The translations under genes were made by a program, and so were the position numbers. Shown piece after piece: positions 10,156 through 19,229 of a stretch of DNA of 64,000 bases; position 1 is the first letter of the stretch; the number at the start of each line of letters is the position of its first letter. The notes beneath the pieces were generated by a model. It saw nothing but the letters and a program-made list of their open reading frames with translations, was not told the origin of the DNA and ran no database searches. The stretch comes from Pseudoalteromonas distincta (GTDB lineage Bacteria; Pseudomonadota; Gammaproteobacteria; Enterobacterales; Alteromonadaceae): positions 62,001 to 126,000 of the forward strand of contig NZ_JWIG01000021.1 of assembly GCF_000814675.1 (NCBI RefSeq), written 5' to 3'.

Positions 10156-10572
10156 ATGACTAACGCTCAACAGCATATCGGCAGCATTGCATTAGTTGTT
10201 AAAGACTACGACGAGGCAATTGAGTTTTATACTCAAAAGCTCAACTTTGAGTTAGTCGAGGATACTAACTTAGGTGATGGTAAACGCTGGGTGTTAATTT
10301 CACCTCCAAATTCAAACAGGGCTAATTCGAGCAGGACTAATCTACTACTTGCTAAAGCCACAACACCCGAACAGATCAGTGCTATTGGTAATCAAACGGG
10401 TGGTCGCGTGTTTTTATTTTTGCATACTAATGATTTCTGGCGAGATTATAATTTAATGCTTTCTAAAGGCGTTACATTTAACGAAGAGCCTAGAGTAGAA
10501 CCCTATGGCACCGTAGTGGTTTTTGAAGACCTATATGGTACAAAATGGGATTTACTGCAGCCTAATAATTAG
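10156..10572 (+). CDS. VOC-family (glyoxalase/bleomycin-resistance-like) protein
   Basis: A 138-residue vicinal-oxygen-chelate fold protein with two beta-alpha-beta-beta-beta units: HIGSIALVVKDYDEAIEFYTQKLNFELVED in the first, and FLFLHTNDFWRDYNLMLSKGVTF with EPYGTVVVFEDLYGTKWDLLQP in the second. H7 and the late Glu of VVVFEDLYG are plausible metal ligands. Substrate is unknown; family members include lyases, dioxygenases and antibiotic-binding proteins. The ATG at 10156 is preferred to an upstream in-frame one that lies within the MITE; GGAG at 10142-10145 precedes it. A 15-bp tandem near-duplication at 10309-10338 encodes the NSNRA/NSSRT loop. Confidence 0.8.
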   Translation: MTNAQQHIGSIALVVKDYDEAIEFYTQKLNFELVEDTNLGDGKRWVLISPPNSNRANSSRTNLLLAKATTPEQISAIGNQTGGRVFLFLHTNDFWRDYNLMLSKGVTFNEEPRVEPYGTVVVFEDLYGTKWDLLQPNN

Positions 10573-10594
10573 TTATGTAAAGTGACGCTTTAAC

Positions 10595-12070
10595 TCACGT
10601 CACTTTATTAACTAACTCTCTTACAATTGCGAATAAATCACTGGGTAGCATGCCCTTTTGCCCATCTCGCTCACTTGCGATATCACCTGCTTTAGCATGC
10701 AGTGCTACACCATAGCGTGCTGCTTCATCAATAGTTAAACCTTGAGCAAGTAATGCACCAATAATACCAGTGAGTACATCGCCACTGCCGCCAACGGCCA
10801 GTGCTGGGTTGCCATCTTCACACACCCACGTGTGCTGGGCATTATCTATTAATGTTCCTGCGCCTTTTAATACACAAGTCGCGTTATAGCGCTTGGCGCA
10901 AAGGCGGGCATAATTAAAGCGGTCTGATTCTATGTCGCTGGTACTAACACTTAGCAGACGCGAAGCTTCGCCTGGATGTGGCGTCAATACGCATTGCTCT
11001 AACATATACGATGAAGCTTGCTTAGCGAGTAAATTAAGGGCGTCTGCATCTATAACCAATGGCATTTTATTGTTTTGGCAATATTGCATTACTTCATCGA
11101 ATGTTTGTTGTGCCCACTCGTCTTGCCCAAGCCCTGGGCCAATAACAACACAGCTTGCCCACTCTAGCGCTTGATGTAAGTTATTACTGCTTACCATAAG
11201 CTCTGGTCTGCCAATACTAATAGGCGTTATTGAGTTTTCGTGTGTATACACCCTTACCATGCCAGCCCCCGTTCTAAGTGCTGCTTCACTACTTAACCTA
11301 ATTGCACCTGCAGTACCTTGATTGCCACCCACACATAAAAGCTTGCCATGGCTGCCTTTGTGACTATTGATTGCTCGCGTGGCTATTCCTTTAAAGCTAT
11401 TAATATTTATCAAGGTTCCTGATGACTGAGCTATACAAGTAAACGCATCACCAATTGCTAAATCATCAAAAACTAACTTACCGCTATATTGTTTACCTGC
11501 CGTCGTTGTGAGCCCTTGCTTTATACCTACAAAAGTAACGGTTGAAGTAGCTTGTACTGCGCACCCTAAAGGCTGTCCTGTATTTGCTTCAATACCTGAT
11601 GGAATATCAATGCTTATTACGGGCTTACCACTGTTATTTACAGCGTTAATTATATTCGCAAAATTATCGCGCACGGCGCTATTAAGCCCAGTACCAAGGA
11701 GCGCATCAATAACGATATCGCACTCATTAAGAGCATCTTTTGTAAAATGAGAAACCACCCCACCCGCTTCTATCCATAGCTGCTGCGCTTTTGCAGCATC
11801 ACCGTTTAATGTCTTATCAGGTTCAGCAGCGCATACTGTTACCTTTTTACCTGATTGCATAATAAGCCTAGCTACAACGTAACCGTCTCCAGCGTTGTTA
11901 CCATGGCCAACAATGACTAATGTATGCTGTGCATCAAATAATTGCCATTGCTTATATACAGCCTCGCCTGCTCGCTGCATTAGGGTAAATAAATCGCAAT
12001 GACTATTTTCAGCCGCTAAAGCTTCATTATCTCTTACTTGTTGTGCGGTAAATAAGGTTTTATTAAGCAT
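10595..12070 (-). CDS. nnr: Bifunctional NAD(P)H-hydrate epimerase / ADP-dependent dehydratase
   Basis: This 491-residue enzyme repairs hydrated NADH and NADPH. The N-terminal YjeF_N epimerase domain (about residues 1-210) has VGHGNNAGDGYVVARLI and IDALLGTGLN. The C-terminal ribokinase-like dehydratase domain (about 225-485) has KGSHGKLLCVGGNQGTAGAIRLS, VIGPGLGQDEW, LTPHPGEASRLL and the catalytic-region GNPALAVGGSGDVLTGIIGALLAQG. It is a single gene, convergent with the VOC gene and divergent from gmk. In E. coli the homologue precedes tsaE; that neighbour is not seen here. Confidence 0.93.
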   Translation of the reverse strand: MLNKTLFTAQQVRDNEALAAENSHCDLFTLMQRAGEAVYKQWQLFDAQHTLVIVGHGNNAGDGYVVARLIMQSGKKVTVCAAEPDKTLNGDAAKAQQLWIEAGGVVSHFTKDALNECDIVIDALLGTGLNSAVRDNFANIINAVNNSGKPVISIDIPSGIEANTGQPLGCAVQATSTVTFVGIKQGLTTTAGKQYSGKLVFDDLAIGDAFTCIAQSSGTLININSFKGIATRAINSHKGSHGKLLCVGGNQGTAGAIRLSSEAALRTGAGMVRVYTHENSITPISIGRPELMVSSNNLHQALEWASCVVIGPGLGQDEWAQQTFDEVMQYCQNNKMPLVIDADALNLLAKQASSYMLEQCVLTPHPGEASRLLSVSTSDIESDRFNYARLCAKRYNATCVLKGAGTLIDNAQHTWVCEDGNPALAVGGSGDVLTGIIGALLAQGLTIDEAARYGVALHAKAGDIASERDGQKGMLPSDLFAIVRELVNKVT

Positions 12071-12267
12071 AAAGGCTCCTTCAATAGGTGATACTTCACC
12101 TTATCAAATACTTATATCTAGCGGCTAGTTCTGTAGGCAATTTTAAACTGTAATTTTATTTAAAGTCTAACTTAGTAAAACACTGCCACTTCAATCTGAG
12201 CATGGCTCACTTGAGCACGTCTAACTTGAGCAAGGTGAGCTAATTAAAGTACAATGCAGTTAATTAA

Positions 12268-12306
12268 AGGCTTGGTTTACTTGTAATCCAAGCCTGTTTA
12301 TTTTTA
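12268..12306 (+). terminator. Terminator-like hairpin in the gmk leader
   Basis: AGGCTTGG (12268-12275) pairs perfectly with CCAAGCCT (12288-12295) around a 12-base loop, followed by GTTTATTTTTA. It sits only about 14 bases upstream of the gmk start in the same direction and far from any upstream plus-strand gene. It could be an attenuator of gmk-rpoZ or an inert structure. Confidence 0.5.
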
Positions 12307-12319
12307 GGTAGAGAAAAGC

Positions 12320-12940
12320 ATGGCACAAACTCGCGGTAACTTATTTATTTTATCAGCCCCTTCAGGTGCTGGTAAATCAAGCTTAATCAATGCGTTATTA
12401 AAAAAGCACGCTGATATGAAAGTATCTGTATCACATACAACTCGCGCCCCTCGCCCAGGCGAAGAAAATGGTGTGCATTATCACTTTGCATCTACAGATG
12501 AGTTTAAAGCGCTTATTGCCAAAGATGACTTTTTTGAATGGGCCCAAGTGTTTGACAATTACTACGGCACATCAAAGCAGGCTATTGAGTCGCAACTTGA
12601 TGCGGGTATTGATGTGTTTTTAGATATTGATTGGCAAGGCGCGCAACAAGTGCGCGAAATAATGCCAAGCGTAAAAACTATTTTTATACTACCTCCTTCA
12701 AAAGAAGAGTTAGAGCAACGCTTAAATAATCGTGGCCAAGATTCGGCTGAGGTTATTGCCTCTCGTATGGCAAAAGCACAATCTGAAACATCACATTATA
12801 ACGAATACGACTATGTAATTGTTAATGATGACTTTGAGAGCGCGCTTGGCGACATAGAAATGATTGTAATGGCTCAGCGCTTAACCCTAAAAGCGCAAGA
12901 AGAACGCCATCAAGTTTTACTAAATAGCCTGCTTAAATAA
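12320..12940 (+). CDS. gmk: Guanylate kinase
   Basis: Converts GMP and ATP to GDP and ADP in the cytosol. The 206-residue protein has the P-loop [10 protein letters not shown] (about residues 14-23), the GMP-binding segment [21 protein letters not shown] and the lid/adenine-side region [12 protein letters not shown]. It begins the gmk-rpoZ-spoT cluster typical of gammaproteobacteria. A terminator-like hairpin lies in its leader. Confidence 0.97.
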   Translation: MAQTRGNLFILSAPSGAGKSSLINALLKKHADMKVSVSHTTRAPRPGEENGVHYHFASTDEFKALIAKDDFFEWAQVFDNYYGTSKQAIESQLDAGIDVFLDIDWQGAQQVREIMPSVKTIFILPPSKEELEQRLNNRGQDSAEVIASRMAKAQSETSHYNEYDYVIVNDDFESALGDIEMIVMAQRLTLKAQEERHQVLLNSLLK

Positions 12941-13064
12941 TTTAAGTCTATTTAAATCAGGCTTAGACAAGTAAAACTGATAAAAATTGAACACTGGCTA
13001 TTGGCGAAAGTGGCTGCTTGCAGTAAACTACGTCTTTGATTTAAATTATTTTTGGAGTGCTGTG

Positions 13065-13340
13065 ATGGCCCGCGTAACAGTTGAAGATGCAGTAGATGCA
13101 GTTGGTAATCGTTTTGACTTAATTTTAGTTGCGGCTCGTCGTGCCCGCCAAATTGCTGTTGGTGGTAAAACTCCACTAGTAGACCCTGAAAACGATAAGC
13201 CAACGGTAGTTGCTTTACGTGAAATTGAACTAGGTTTAGTTGATAGCTCTTCAATGGACTTAATTGACCGTGAAGAACAACAACACCAAGAAGCAGCTGA
13301 ATTAGCTGCTGTTGCTGCTATTGTTGGTGGCAACCAATAA
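13065..13340 (+). CDS. rpoZ: RNA polymerase omega subunit
   Basis: The 91-residue omega subunit helps assemble RNA polymerase and forms part of the ppGpp site 1 with beta-prime. It begins [30 protein letters not shown], the conserved omega N-terminus. An upstream ATG would add 26 unrelated residues; the ATG at 13065 has GGAG upstream and gives exactly the E. coli length. It is followed by a hairpin and a MITE before spoT, an interruption of the usual rpoZ-spoT adjacency. Confidence 0.97.
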   Translation: MARVTVEDAVDAVGNRFDLILVAARRARQIAVGGKTPLVDPENDKPTVVALREIELGLVDSSSMDLIDREEQQHQEAAELAAVAAIVGGNQ

Positions 13341-13361
13341 TCGACCTCCCGGTCTGATTTA

Positions 13362-13396
13362 GCCAACGGCGCAGTATTTCTACTATAGCCGTTGGC
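13362..13396 (+). terminator. Hairpin after rpoZ
   Basis: A 9-bp perfect stem GCCAACGGC (13362-13370)/GCCGTTGGC (13388-13396) with a 17-base loop, then a pyrimidine-rich AATCCTCTCTTTTC. It may reduce read-through from gmk-rpoZ into spoT. Confidence 0.6.
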
Positions 13397-13444
13397 AATC
13401 CTCTCTTTTCATCGTATATTCGTAGCTTACCTAATTTGCTTCAC

Positions 13445-13711
13445 TAGGGCTGTTTATCTTTCGAGGTTAAATTTGCAGTAGTATGTTTGGTATTTAGGCA
13501 AGGCAGAGCCTATGTAGTGTGGTTATTCCCCATAAATAGGCGATAACGCAGCATAAATGCAAAACATGCGCTGCCTAAAGGGTTCTGCCTAGGGGCACTT
13601 TACTCTTTGTTGCTCGATTTTTACTTAGCCCGCTAGGCTAAAAACCTCGCGCCGCAATTAAGTCGCCCCTAGATTGAACAAATTTTAATCCTGAAAGGTC
13701 AACAGGCCCTA
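13445..13711. mobile_element. MITE-like element, copy 2, inserted between rpoZ and spoT
   Basis: A 267-bp element in the opposite orientation to the copy at 9867-10134. Its ends are TAGGGCTGTTTATCTTTC and the inverse of TAGGGCCTGTTGACCTTTC, slightly degenerate. It ends 16 bases before the spoT ATG, leaving the TTGGAG ribosome site (13717-13722) intact. It has no reading frame for a transposase. The copies are clearly homologous along their whole length. Confidence 0.85.
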
Positions 13712-13727
13712 GAACATTGGAGTGTGA

Positions 13728-15833
13728 ATGTATCTTTTTGAAGGTCTTAAAAAGAAAATCTCAGAATACTTGCCCGCTGCTGATGTAGAGCTGGTTCAAA
13801 AATCTTACGTGGTAGCCCGAGAGGCCCATGAAGGACAAACTCGATCGAGTGGCGAACCTTACATAACGCACCCAGTAGAAGTAACCCAAATTCTTGCAGG
13901 CATGCATCTTGACCATGAAACGCTCATGGCCGCGCTAATGCATGATGTAATTGAAGATACTGATTTTAGTCAACAAGATTTAGCCGAGATATTTGGCGAA
14001 ACTGTTGCAGAGCTAGTTGAAGGTGTGAGTAAGCTCGATAAGCTTAGCTTTAAAGATAAAAAAGAATTCCAAGCTGAAAACTACCGCAAAATGATTATGG
14101 CAATGACTCAGGATATTCGAGTCATTTTAATCAAACTTGCTGATAGAACACACAATATGCGTACTTTAGGCGCATTGCGCCCAGATAAGCGCCGCAGAAT
14201 AGCGCGTGAAACACTAGAAATTTACGCACCAATTGCAAACCGTTTAGGTATTCACGATATTAAAAATGAACTTGAAGACTTAGGTTTTCAAGCTTTATAT
14301 CCTATGCGTCATCGCGCACTTAAATCGGAAGTTGCTAAAGCACGCGGTAATCGCAAAGAAGTTATTACTAATATCCAGCATGAAATAGAAGCACGTCTTG
14401 AAGAATCAGGCATTAAAGCAACTGTGTCAGGCCGTGAAAAACATTTATATAGTATTTATAAAAAAATGCTTAATAAAGAACTGCTATTTAACGAAGTTAT
14501 GGATATTTACGCGTTTAGAATTGCAGTTGACTCTATGGATACGTGTTATCGTGTATTAGGTGTAGCTCATAGTCTTTATAAACCTATTGAAACACGCTTT
14601 AAAGATTATATTGCAGTACCAAAAACAAATGGTTACCAATCGCTTCATACTTCATTAGTTGGTCCTCACGGTATACCTGTTGAAATTCAAATTCGTACTC
14701 ACGATATGGATCATATGGCCGACAAAGGTGTAGCGGCGCATTGGATGTATAAAAAAGCAGGTGATGGTGCAGGTAATACTTCGCAGCAACGTGCTCGCCA
14801 ATGGATGCAGAGCTTATTAGAGCTTCAGCAAAGTGCGGGTTCATCATTTGAATTTATTGAAAATGTAAAAACTGAGCTATTCCCAGAAGAAATTTACGTA
14901 TTTACACCAGATGGGCGTATTGTTGAGCTACCGATGGGTGCTACCGCAGTCGATTTTGCTTATGCCGTGCATACAGATGTAGGCAACACCTGCGTAGGCG
15001 CGCGCGTTAATCGCAAGCCGCACCCCTTAAGTAGGCCCTTAGATACAGGGCAAACTATAGAGATAATAACAAGCTCAGGTGCCCACCCTAATGCAACATG
15101 GCTAAACTTTATTGTTACTGGTAAAGCGCGTTTGGGCGTTCGTAATTACCTTAGAAGTCAGCATCATGAAGAAGCTATGCTTTTAGGGCGCCGCTTACTT
15201 GATTCAGCATTAGGTGAAAACAAACTAGATAGCATTGCTGATGAAAATATAGCAAGAGTACTTGAGGAGCAAGAACTAACAACGCTTCTTGAATTACTTG
15301 TAGAAATTGGCTCTGGTAACCTAATGAGCATGTTAATTGCCAAACGCCTATTACAAAATGACAGTGACGACTTAACTGATATTACCAGCCAAGCCAAAGC
15401 GACCATTATTGGTACTGAGGGCATGCTAGTTAACTACTCTAAGTGTTGCCGACCTGTACCTGGCGATGCTATTACAGCTCATGTAAGCCAAGGTAAGGGC
15501 CTGACCGTTCACCGCCAAGAATGTAAAAACATCCGTGGCTGGGAAAATGAGCGCTCTAAATACTTAGTTGTAAAATGGGACGATAACCCAGAGAAAGAAT
15601 ATATTGCAGCTCTGAGAGTTGAAATTATTAATCATCAAGGGGCCCTGGCTAAATTAACCAATGTTGTTACTACAACCCAAGCCAATATTGTAGAAATTAC
15701 CACCGATGAAAAAGAAAGTAATTTATACGTGATAGATTTAGGGGTTACCGTTAAAAACCGTATCCACGTTGCTAACATTATGCGCCGCATTCGCGTTATG
15801 CCTGATGTACAAAAAGTCTATCGTAAAAAGTAA
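13728..15833 (+). CDS. spoT: Bifunctional (p)ppGpp hydrolase/synthetase SpoT
   Basis: The 701-residue protein controls the stringent-response alarmone ppGpp. Domains in order: HD hydrolase (about 20-190; HPVEV and the metal-binding HDVIED), synthetase-like domain (about 200-340; RFKDYIAVPKTNGYQSLHTSL), TGS (about 385-445; EIYVFTPDGRIVELPMGATAVDFAYAVHTDVG), a helical and zinc-finger-like region with CCRPVPGD, and a C-terminal ACT domain (about 625-700). An intact HD motif indicates hydrolase activity. It is downstream of rpoZ, but a MITE and a hairpin separate them, so a promoter inside or near the MITE may be needed. Confidence 0.96.
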   Translation: MYLFEGLKKKISEYLPAADVELVQKSYVVAREAHEGQTRSSGEPYITHPVEVTQILAGMHLDHETLMAALMHDVIEDTDFSQQDLAEIFGETVAELVEGVSKLDKLSFKDKKEFQAENYRKMIMAMTQDIRVILIKLADRTHNMRTLGALRPDKRRRIARETLEIYAPIANRLGIHDIKNELEDLGFQALYPMRHRALKSEVAKARGNRKEVITNIQHEIEARLEESGIKATVSGREKHLYSIYKKMLNKELLFNEVMDIYAFRIAVDSMDTCYRVLGVAHSLYKPIETRFKDYIAVPKTNGYQSLHTSLVGPHGIPVEIQIRTHDMDHMADKGVAAHWMYKKAGDGAGNTSQQRARQWMQSLLELQQSAGSSFEFIENVKTELFPEEIYVFTPDGRIVELPMGATAVDFAYAVHTDVGNTCVGARVNRKPHPLSRPLDTGQTIEIITSSGAHPNATWLNFIVTGKARLGVRNYLRSQHHEEAMLLGRRLLDSALGENKLDSIADENIARVLEEQELTTLLELLVEIGSGNLMSMLIAKRLLQNDSDDLTDITSQAKATIIGTEGMLVNYSKCCRPVPGDAITAHVSQGKGLTVHRQECKNIRGWENERSKYLVVKWDDNPEKEYIAALRVEIINHQGALAKLTNVVTTTQANIVEITTDEKESNLYVIDLGVTVKNRIHVANIMRRIRVMPDVQKVYRKK

Positions 15834-15845
15834 AATAGGAAACAC

Positions 15846-16238
15846 ATGAATAAAGCATTTATCTCTACCGACAAAGCACCTGCTGCCATTGGCACTTACA
15901 GCCAAGCAGTTAAAGTAGGCACCGCTGTTTATTTATCTGGTCAAATTCCATTAGTGCCAGAAACGATGGAAATGATTTCAGAAGACTTTAGTGAGCAAAC
16001 GCATCAGGTATTTAAAAATATCACTGCGGTATGTGAAAAAGCAGGCGGGCAAATTCAAGATTTAGTGAAAATAAATATTTATCTAACTGATTTGTCTAAC
16101 TTCGCGACTGTAAATGAAGTGATGAGCCAATACTTTAAGCAACCTTACCCAGCGAGAGCTGCATTAGGTGTTCGTGCACTTCCAAAAGGTGCACAAGTTG
16201 AAATAGATGGAATAATGGAACTTCCTTCTACCAATTAA
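15846..16238 (+). CDS. ridA: RidA family 2-iminobutanoate/2-iminopropanoate deaminase
   Basis: A 130-residue trimeric YjgF/RidA-family enzyme that hydrolyses reactive enamine/imine products of PLP-dependent threonine and serine dehydratases. The family signature is present: [36 protein letters not shown] and the catalytic-Arg region [24 protein letters not shown]. It begins 12 bases after spoT on the same strand, so it belongs to the same transcript, a known arrangement in gammaproteobacteria. Confidence 0.93.
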   Translation: MNKAFISTDKAPAAIGTYSQAVKVGTAVYLSGQIPLVPETMEMISEDFSEQTHQVFKNITAVCEKAGGQIQDLVKINIYLTDLSNFATVNEVMSQYFKQPYPARAALGVRALPKGAQVEIDGIMELPSTN

Positions 16239-16245
16239 GTATTAC

Positions 16246-16270
16246 AGGCTATAGAGCCTCTCTATAGCCT
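16246..16270 (+). terminator. Terminator after spoT-ridA
   Basis: An 11-bp stem AGGCTATAGAG/CTCTATAGCCT with a CCT loop is followed by TTCTTTCCC, seven bases after the ridA stop codon. Confidence 0.8.
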
Positions 16271-16389
16271 TTCTTTCCCTCTTAGCACTTCGTTCTCTGT
16301 GACTTCTTGACTCAAATGTAAATTTCTAGCAATCTGTAGTTGTGTTTTAAAAAACAAACTTAACTTAAGTAGTAAAAAAGGATTAACTC

Positions 16390-17997
16390 GTGTTTAAGCT
16401 TGCCAACAATGGAAATGTTTTACTTGATGTAAAAGAACATATTCCTCCCAGCGCTGCATTTATTTTAGAGGCTCTCGAAAAGTCAGCTTTTTGCGACTGC
16501 AAAATAGATCATGACGCTATTAATGATTTTTTTAAAAACGAAAACACACAACACACTCTGGTTGTAGCAACAAAACACAATGCCACTTTAAATGTAACAA
16601 TTAGCGACGATAAAATGCTGGCCATTGGCGAGCTAACCCTTGCCCAAGGCGGAAAATTATTAAGTTTAGAAGATGCAAAAAAACAACTCGTTAAAGCAGG
16701 AATTGTGCGTGGCTATAAGCAAGCATTTTTAGAGTTGCTACTGCAAAAACAGTTTGAGCATACAGCTGGTTCTGTTGTTAAGGGAGTATTAGCTAAAGGC
16801 AGACTACCAAGTGATGGTTTGGCCACTAAACTAATAACAACCGTAGAGACTTTAAAAGACCGTTTAAAAACCCCCAAGCTCAAAGAAGATGGCAGCGTGG
16901 ATATGCGCGACTTTGGCAAGCTTGCAAGCGTAGAGCCAGGCTCTGTGCTTATTCGCCAACAACCAGCAACCCCTGGTAAAGAAGGCTTCACCGTAATAGG
17001 TGACATACTGCCCGCAAAACCCGGAGAAAATAAACAATTAGTGGCAGGCGAAGGCACCGAAATATCAAAGCTGAATCCGCTTGAACTAGTCTCTACTATT
17101 GCAGGTGTTCCGGTTGAAATTAATAATGGTATGCGTGTCGACGATATTTTTACCATTTCAGATGTAAACGTAAAAAGCGGCCACATTGACTTTCAAGGCA
17201 GTGTTATTGTTACCCGCAATATAGACCCTGGAATGAAAGTAACAGCCAAAGGCGATATTACTATATTTGGCACGGTTGAATCAGGAGAGCTTACCGCAGG
17301 CGGAAACATCACCGTTAAACAAGGCATTATTGGCCACCAAAAAGCCGACGAACAATCACTGTCTTGTAAGCTTATTGCGCAAAGTGATATTCACGTCTCT
17401 CATTCACAGTATTGCTACCTAGAAGCAAATAATATTTTTATTGATCGCCAAACAAGCCACTGTGTAATGAAAGCTAAACGCTTACTGCAAGTTGGTCAAT
17501 CCGACTTACCCAAGGGTAAAATATTTGGTGGCGAAATACTTGATGCTACGACCCTCATTGCTGGCGAAATAGGGAATGAATCAGGCGCTAAAATGATTAT
17601 TAACCTAGCGGCTTCTGGCGCCGAAATAACCGCTGATACTGATAATTGCTTCAAAGACTTAGCTAAAACAGATGCACAGCTAGACACGTTGCAAGCAGCG
17701 CTAGAAAAAACTGATTTAGTGAAAGATGCCGAAAAGAAAAAAATATTAATTACTAAAATTGGTGCTACTCAAAAGCATTATTGTGAGCAGGCAGAGCAAT
17801 TAGAAAAACGTCTTTCAAACTTAGATCACGACTTACACGATTTACTTAACGACGCTAATTTAGCGGTAAATTCTGTTTTGCATTCAGGTGTAGAGATTCA
17901 TATTTTTGATAAAGTACTCAAAACAATCCGCAATTACCCTCCGTGCAACGTTAAACTTTTGAATAACAAAATTGAAATAGAGTTCAAAACAAGCTAA
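16390..17997 (+). CDS. FapA/DUF342 family protein
   Basis: A 535-residue protein of the DUF342 (flagellar assembly protein A) family. The N-terminal half is mixed alpha/beta; the central part (about residues 250-420) is a right-handed beta-helix-like region with repeats such as GDITIFGTVESGELTAGGNITVKQGIIG; the C-terminal part (about 430-500) is a coiled coil. A GTG start at 16390 follows AAAAAAGGA. Family members occur in Vibrio and Shewanella and are linked in the literature to envelope or flagellar signalling, but the biochemical role is unclear. It stands alone. Confidence 0.8.
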   Translation: MFKLANNGNVLLDVKEHIPPSAAFILEALEKSAFCDCKIDHDAINDFFKNENTQHTLVVATKHNATLNVTISDDKMLAIGELTLAQGGKLLSLEDAKKQLVKAGIVRGYKQAFLELLLQKQFEHTAGSVVKGVLAKGRLPSDGLATKLITTVETLKDRLKTPKLKEDGSVDMRDFGKLASVEPGSVLIRQQPATPGKEGFTVIGDILPAKPGENKQLVAGEGTEISKLNPLELVSTIAGVPVEINNGMRVDDIFTISDVNVKSGHIDFQGSVIVTRNIDPGMKVTAKGDITIFGTVESGELTAGGNITVKQGIIGHQKADEQSLSCKLIAQSDIHVSHSQYCYLEANNIFIDRQTSHCVMKAKRLLQVGQSDLPKGKIFGGEILDATTLIAGEIGNESGAKMIINLAASGAEITADTDNCFKDLAKTDAQLDTLQAALEKTDLVKDAEKKKILITKIGATQKHYCEQAEQLEKRLSNLDHDLHDLLNDANLAVNSVLHSGVEIHIFDKVLKTIRNYPPCNVKLLNNKIEIEFKTS

Positions 17998-18002
17998 TAA
18001 CT

Positions 18003-18022
18003 GAGTGCTCTATTGAGCACTC
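18003..18022. terminator. Hairpin between fapA-like and asnA genes
   Basis: An 8-bp stem GAGTGCTC/GAGCACTC with a TATT loop separates two converging genes. T-runs are weak on both sides. Confidence 0.6.
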
Positions 18023-18036
18023 AAATTTATTCACAT

Positions 18037-19032
18037 TTAAAGTAAACCGCTTACCTCAGCATGTGTTTGCTGCGGCCATACACCCACTTGTACTTGACCA
18101 ATGTGCTGCTTTTGTAGCAAGAGCATAGCCAAGCGCGACTGCCCTATTCCACCGCCAATTGTTTGCGGAAATTTACTTTGTAGTAGCGCTTTATGCCAAT
18201 CAAACTCTAAGCGGTCTTCATCTCCAGTAACCCTTAACTGCGCTTTTAAAACTTCAGGACTTACGCGTATACCCATTGATGAAATTTCAAAGGCGTCTTC
18301 AAGTACTGGGTTCCATACTAAAATATCACCATTTAAACCCATGTATTGATCGCATGTTGGCGTAGACCAATCATCGTAATCTGGGGCTCTTACATCATGG
18401 ATTTTGCCATCACCAAGCGCGCCACCAATACCAATTAAAAATACAGCACCATATTCTTGTGCAATGGCTTTTTCGCGTTGTTTAGCGCTAAAGTCAGGGT
18501 ACATTTTACGTAGCTCTTCACTGTGCACAAACTTAATATCGCCCGGTAAAAAAGGCGTCAAACCATAAGACTCACTTACAAAAGCTTCCGTCTCTTTTAT
18601 CCCTTTATAAATAGATTGAACAGTTTGCTTTAGTGTCGCCAGCGAACGCTCTGTGGTTTCGTTAATTACTTTTTCCCAATCCCATTGATCAACATATACA
18701 GAATGAATAGGACTTAATGAATCTTCATCTGGGCGCAAAGCTTTCATTTGAGTATAAATACCCTCACCAACACCAAAGCCATAAGTTGCGAGTGTTTTAC
18801 GTTTCCACTTAGCCAGTGAATGCACCACTTCGTAGCGGCTATCTGTAATCGCTTTCACATTTACAGCAACTGCGTTTTCATGGCCGCTTAAGTTATCTTG
18901 CGTGCCGTCACCTACTTTAGCCAAAATAGGGGCTTGAACCTCAACCAGCCCAAGTTGGGTTTCTAGTTGCTGTGAAAAAAATTGCTTAACTTTACTTATT
19001 TGCTGCTGTTGCTGCACATAGTGTGAACTCAT
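18037..19032 (-). CDS. asnA: Aspartate-ammonia ligase (asparagine synthetase A)
   Basis: Makes asparagine from aspartate, ammonia and ATP. The 331-residue protein resembles class II aminoacyl-tRNA synthetase cores: [27 protein letters not shown] near the N-terminus, [37 protein letters not shown], and [28 protein letters not shown] at the C-terminus. The ATG at 19032, preceded by GAGG, gives the E. coli-like length; an ATG five codons upstream is also possible. It is divergent from asnC, which in E. coli activates asnA when asparagine is low. Confidence 0.96.
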   Translation of the reverse strand: MSSHYVQQQQQISKVKQFFSQQLETQLGLVEVQAPILAKVGDGTQDNLSGHENAVAVNVKAITDSRYEVVHSLAKWKRKTLATYGFGVGEGIYTQMKALRPDEDSLSPIHSVYVDQWDWEKVINETTERSLATLKQTVQSIYKGIKETEAFVSESYGLTPFLPGDIKFVHSEELRKMYPDFSAKQREKAIAQEYGAVFLIGIGGALGDGKIHDVRAPDYDDWSTPTCDQYMGLNGDILVWNPVLEDAFEISSMGIRVSPEVLKAQLRVTGDEDRLEFDWHKALLQSKFPQTIGGGIGQSRLAMLLLQKQHIGQVQVGVWPQQTHAEVSGLL

Positions 19033-19077
19033 AATAATTGGCCTCATTCCCAGTTATTGTTACTTGCTTAATTGATA

Positions 19078-19102
19078 AAAAGCGCCCAAATGAGCGCCTT
19101 TA
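19078..19102 (-). promoter_or_regulatory. Hairpin plus T-run in the asnA leader
   Basis: On the minus strand an AAAG-GCGC...GCGC-TTTTT stem-loop (GCGC blocks at 19094-19097 and 19082-19085) is followed by TTTTTATC, about 45 bases before the asnA start. It resembles a short intrinsic terminator and may attenuate asnA. The stem is only four GC pairs plus A-T pairs with a bulge, so support is limited. Confidence 0.35.
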
Positions 19103-19229
19103 ATGAGGTTAATGTAACGATTTGATGTATTAATTCAACATCCCATAATAAAAATAGCTTTAACATATTAAAACCATCAATTAAGTGGTATAAAAATCAT
19201 ATATTCGATAATTTTATGATAAAAATATA

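Noticed and set aside
9867..13711. Invertible promoter switch made by the paired MITEs
   Set aside because: No site-specific recombinase gene is nearby and the elements have transposon-like ends; inversion by homologous recombination remains only a possibility.
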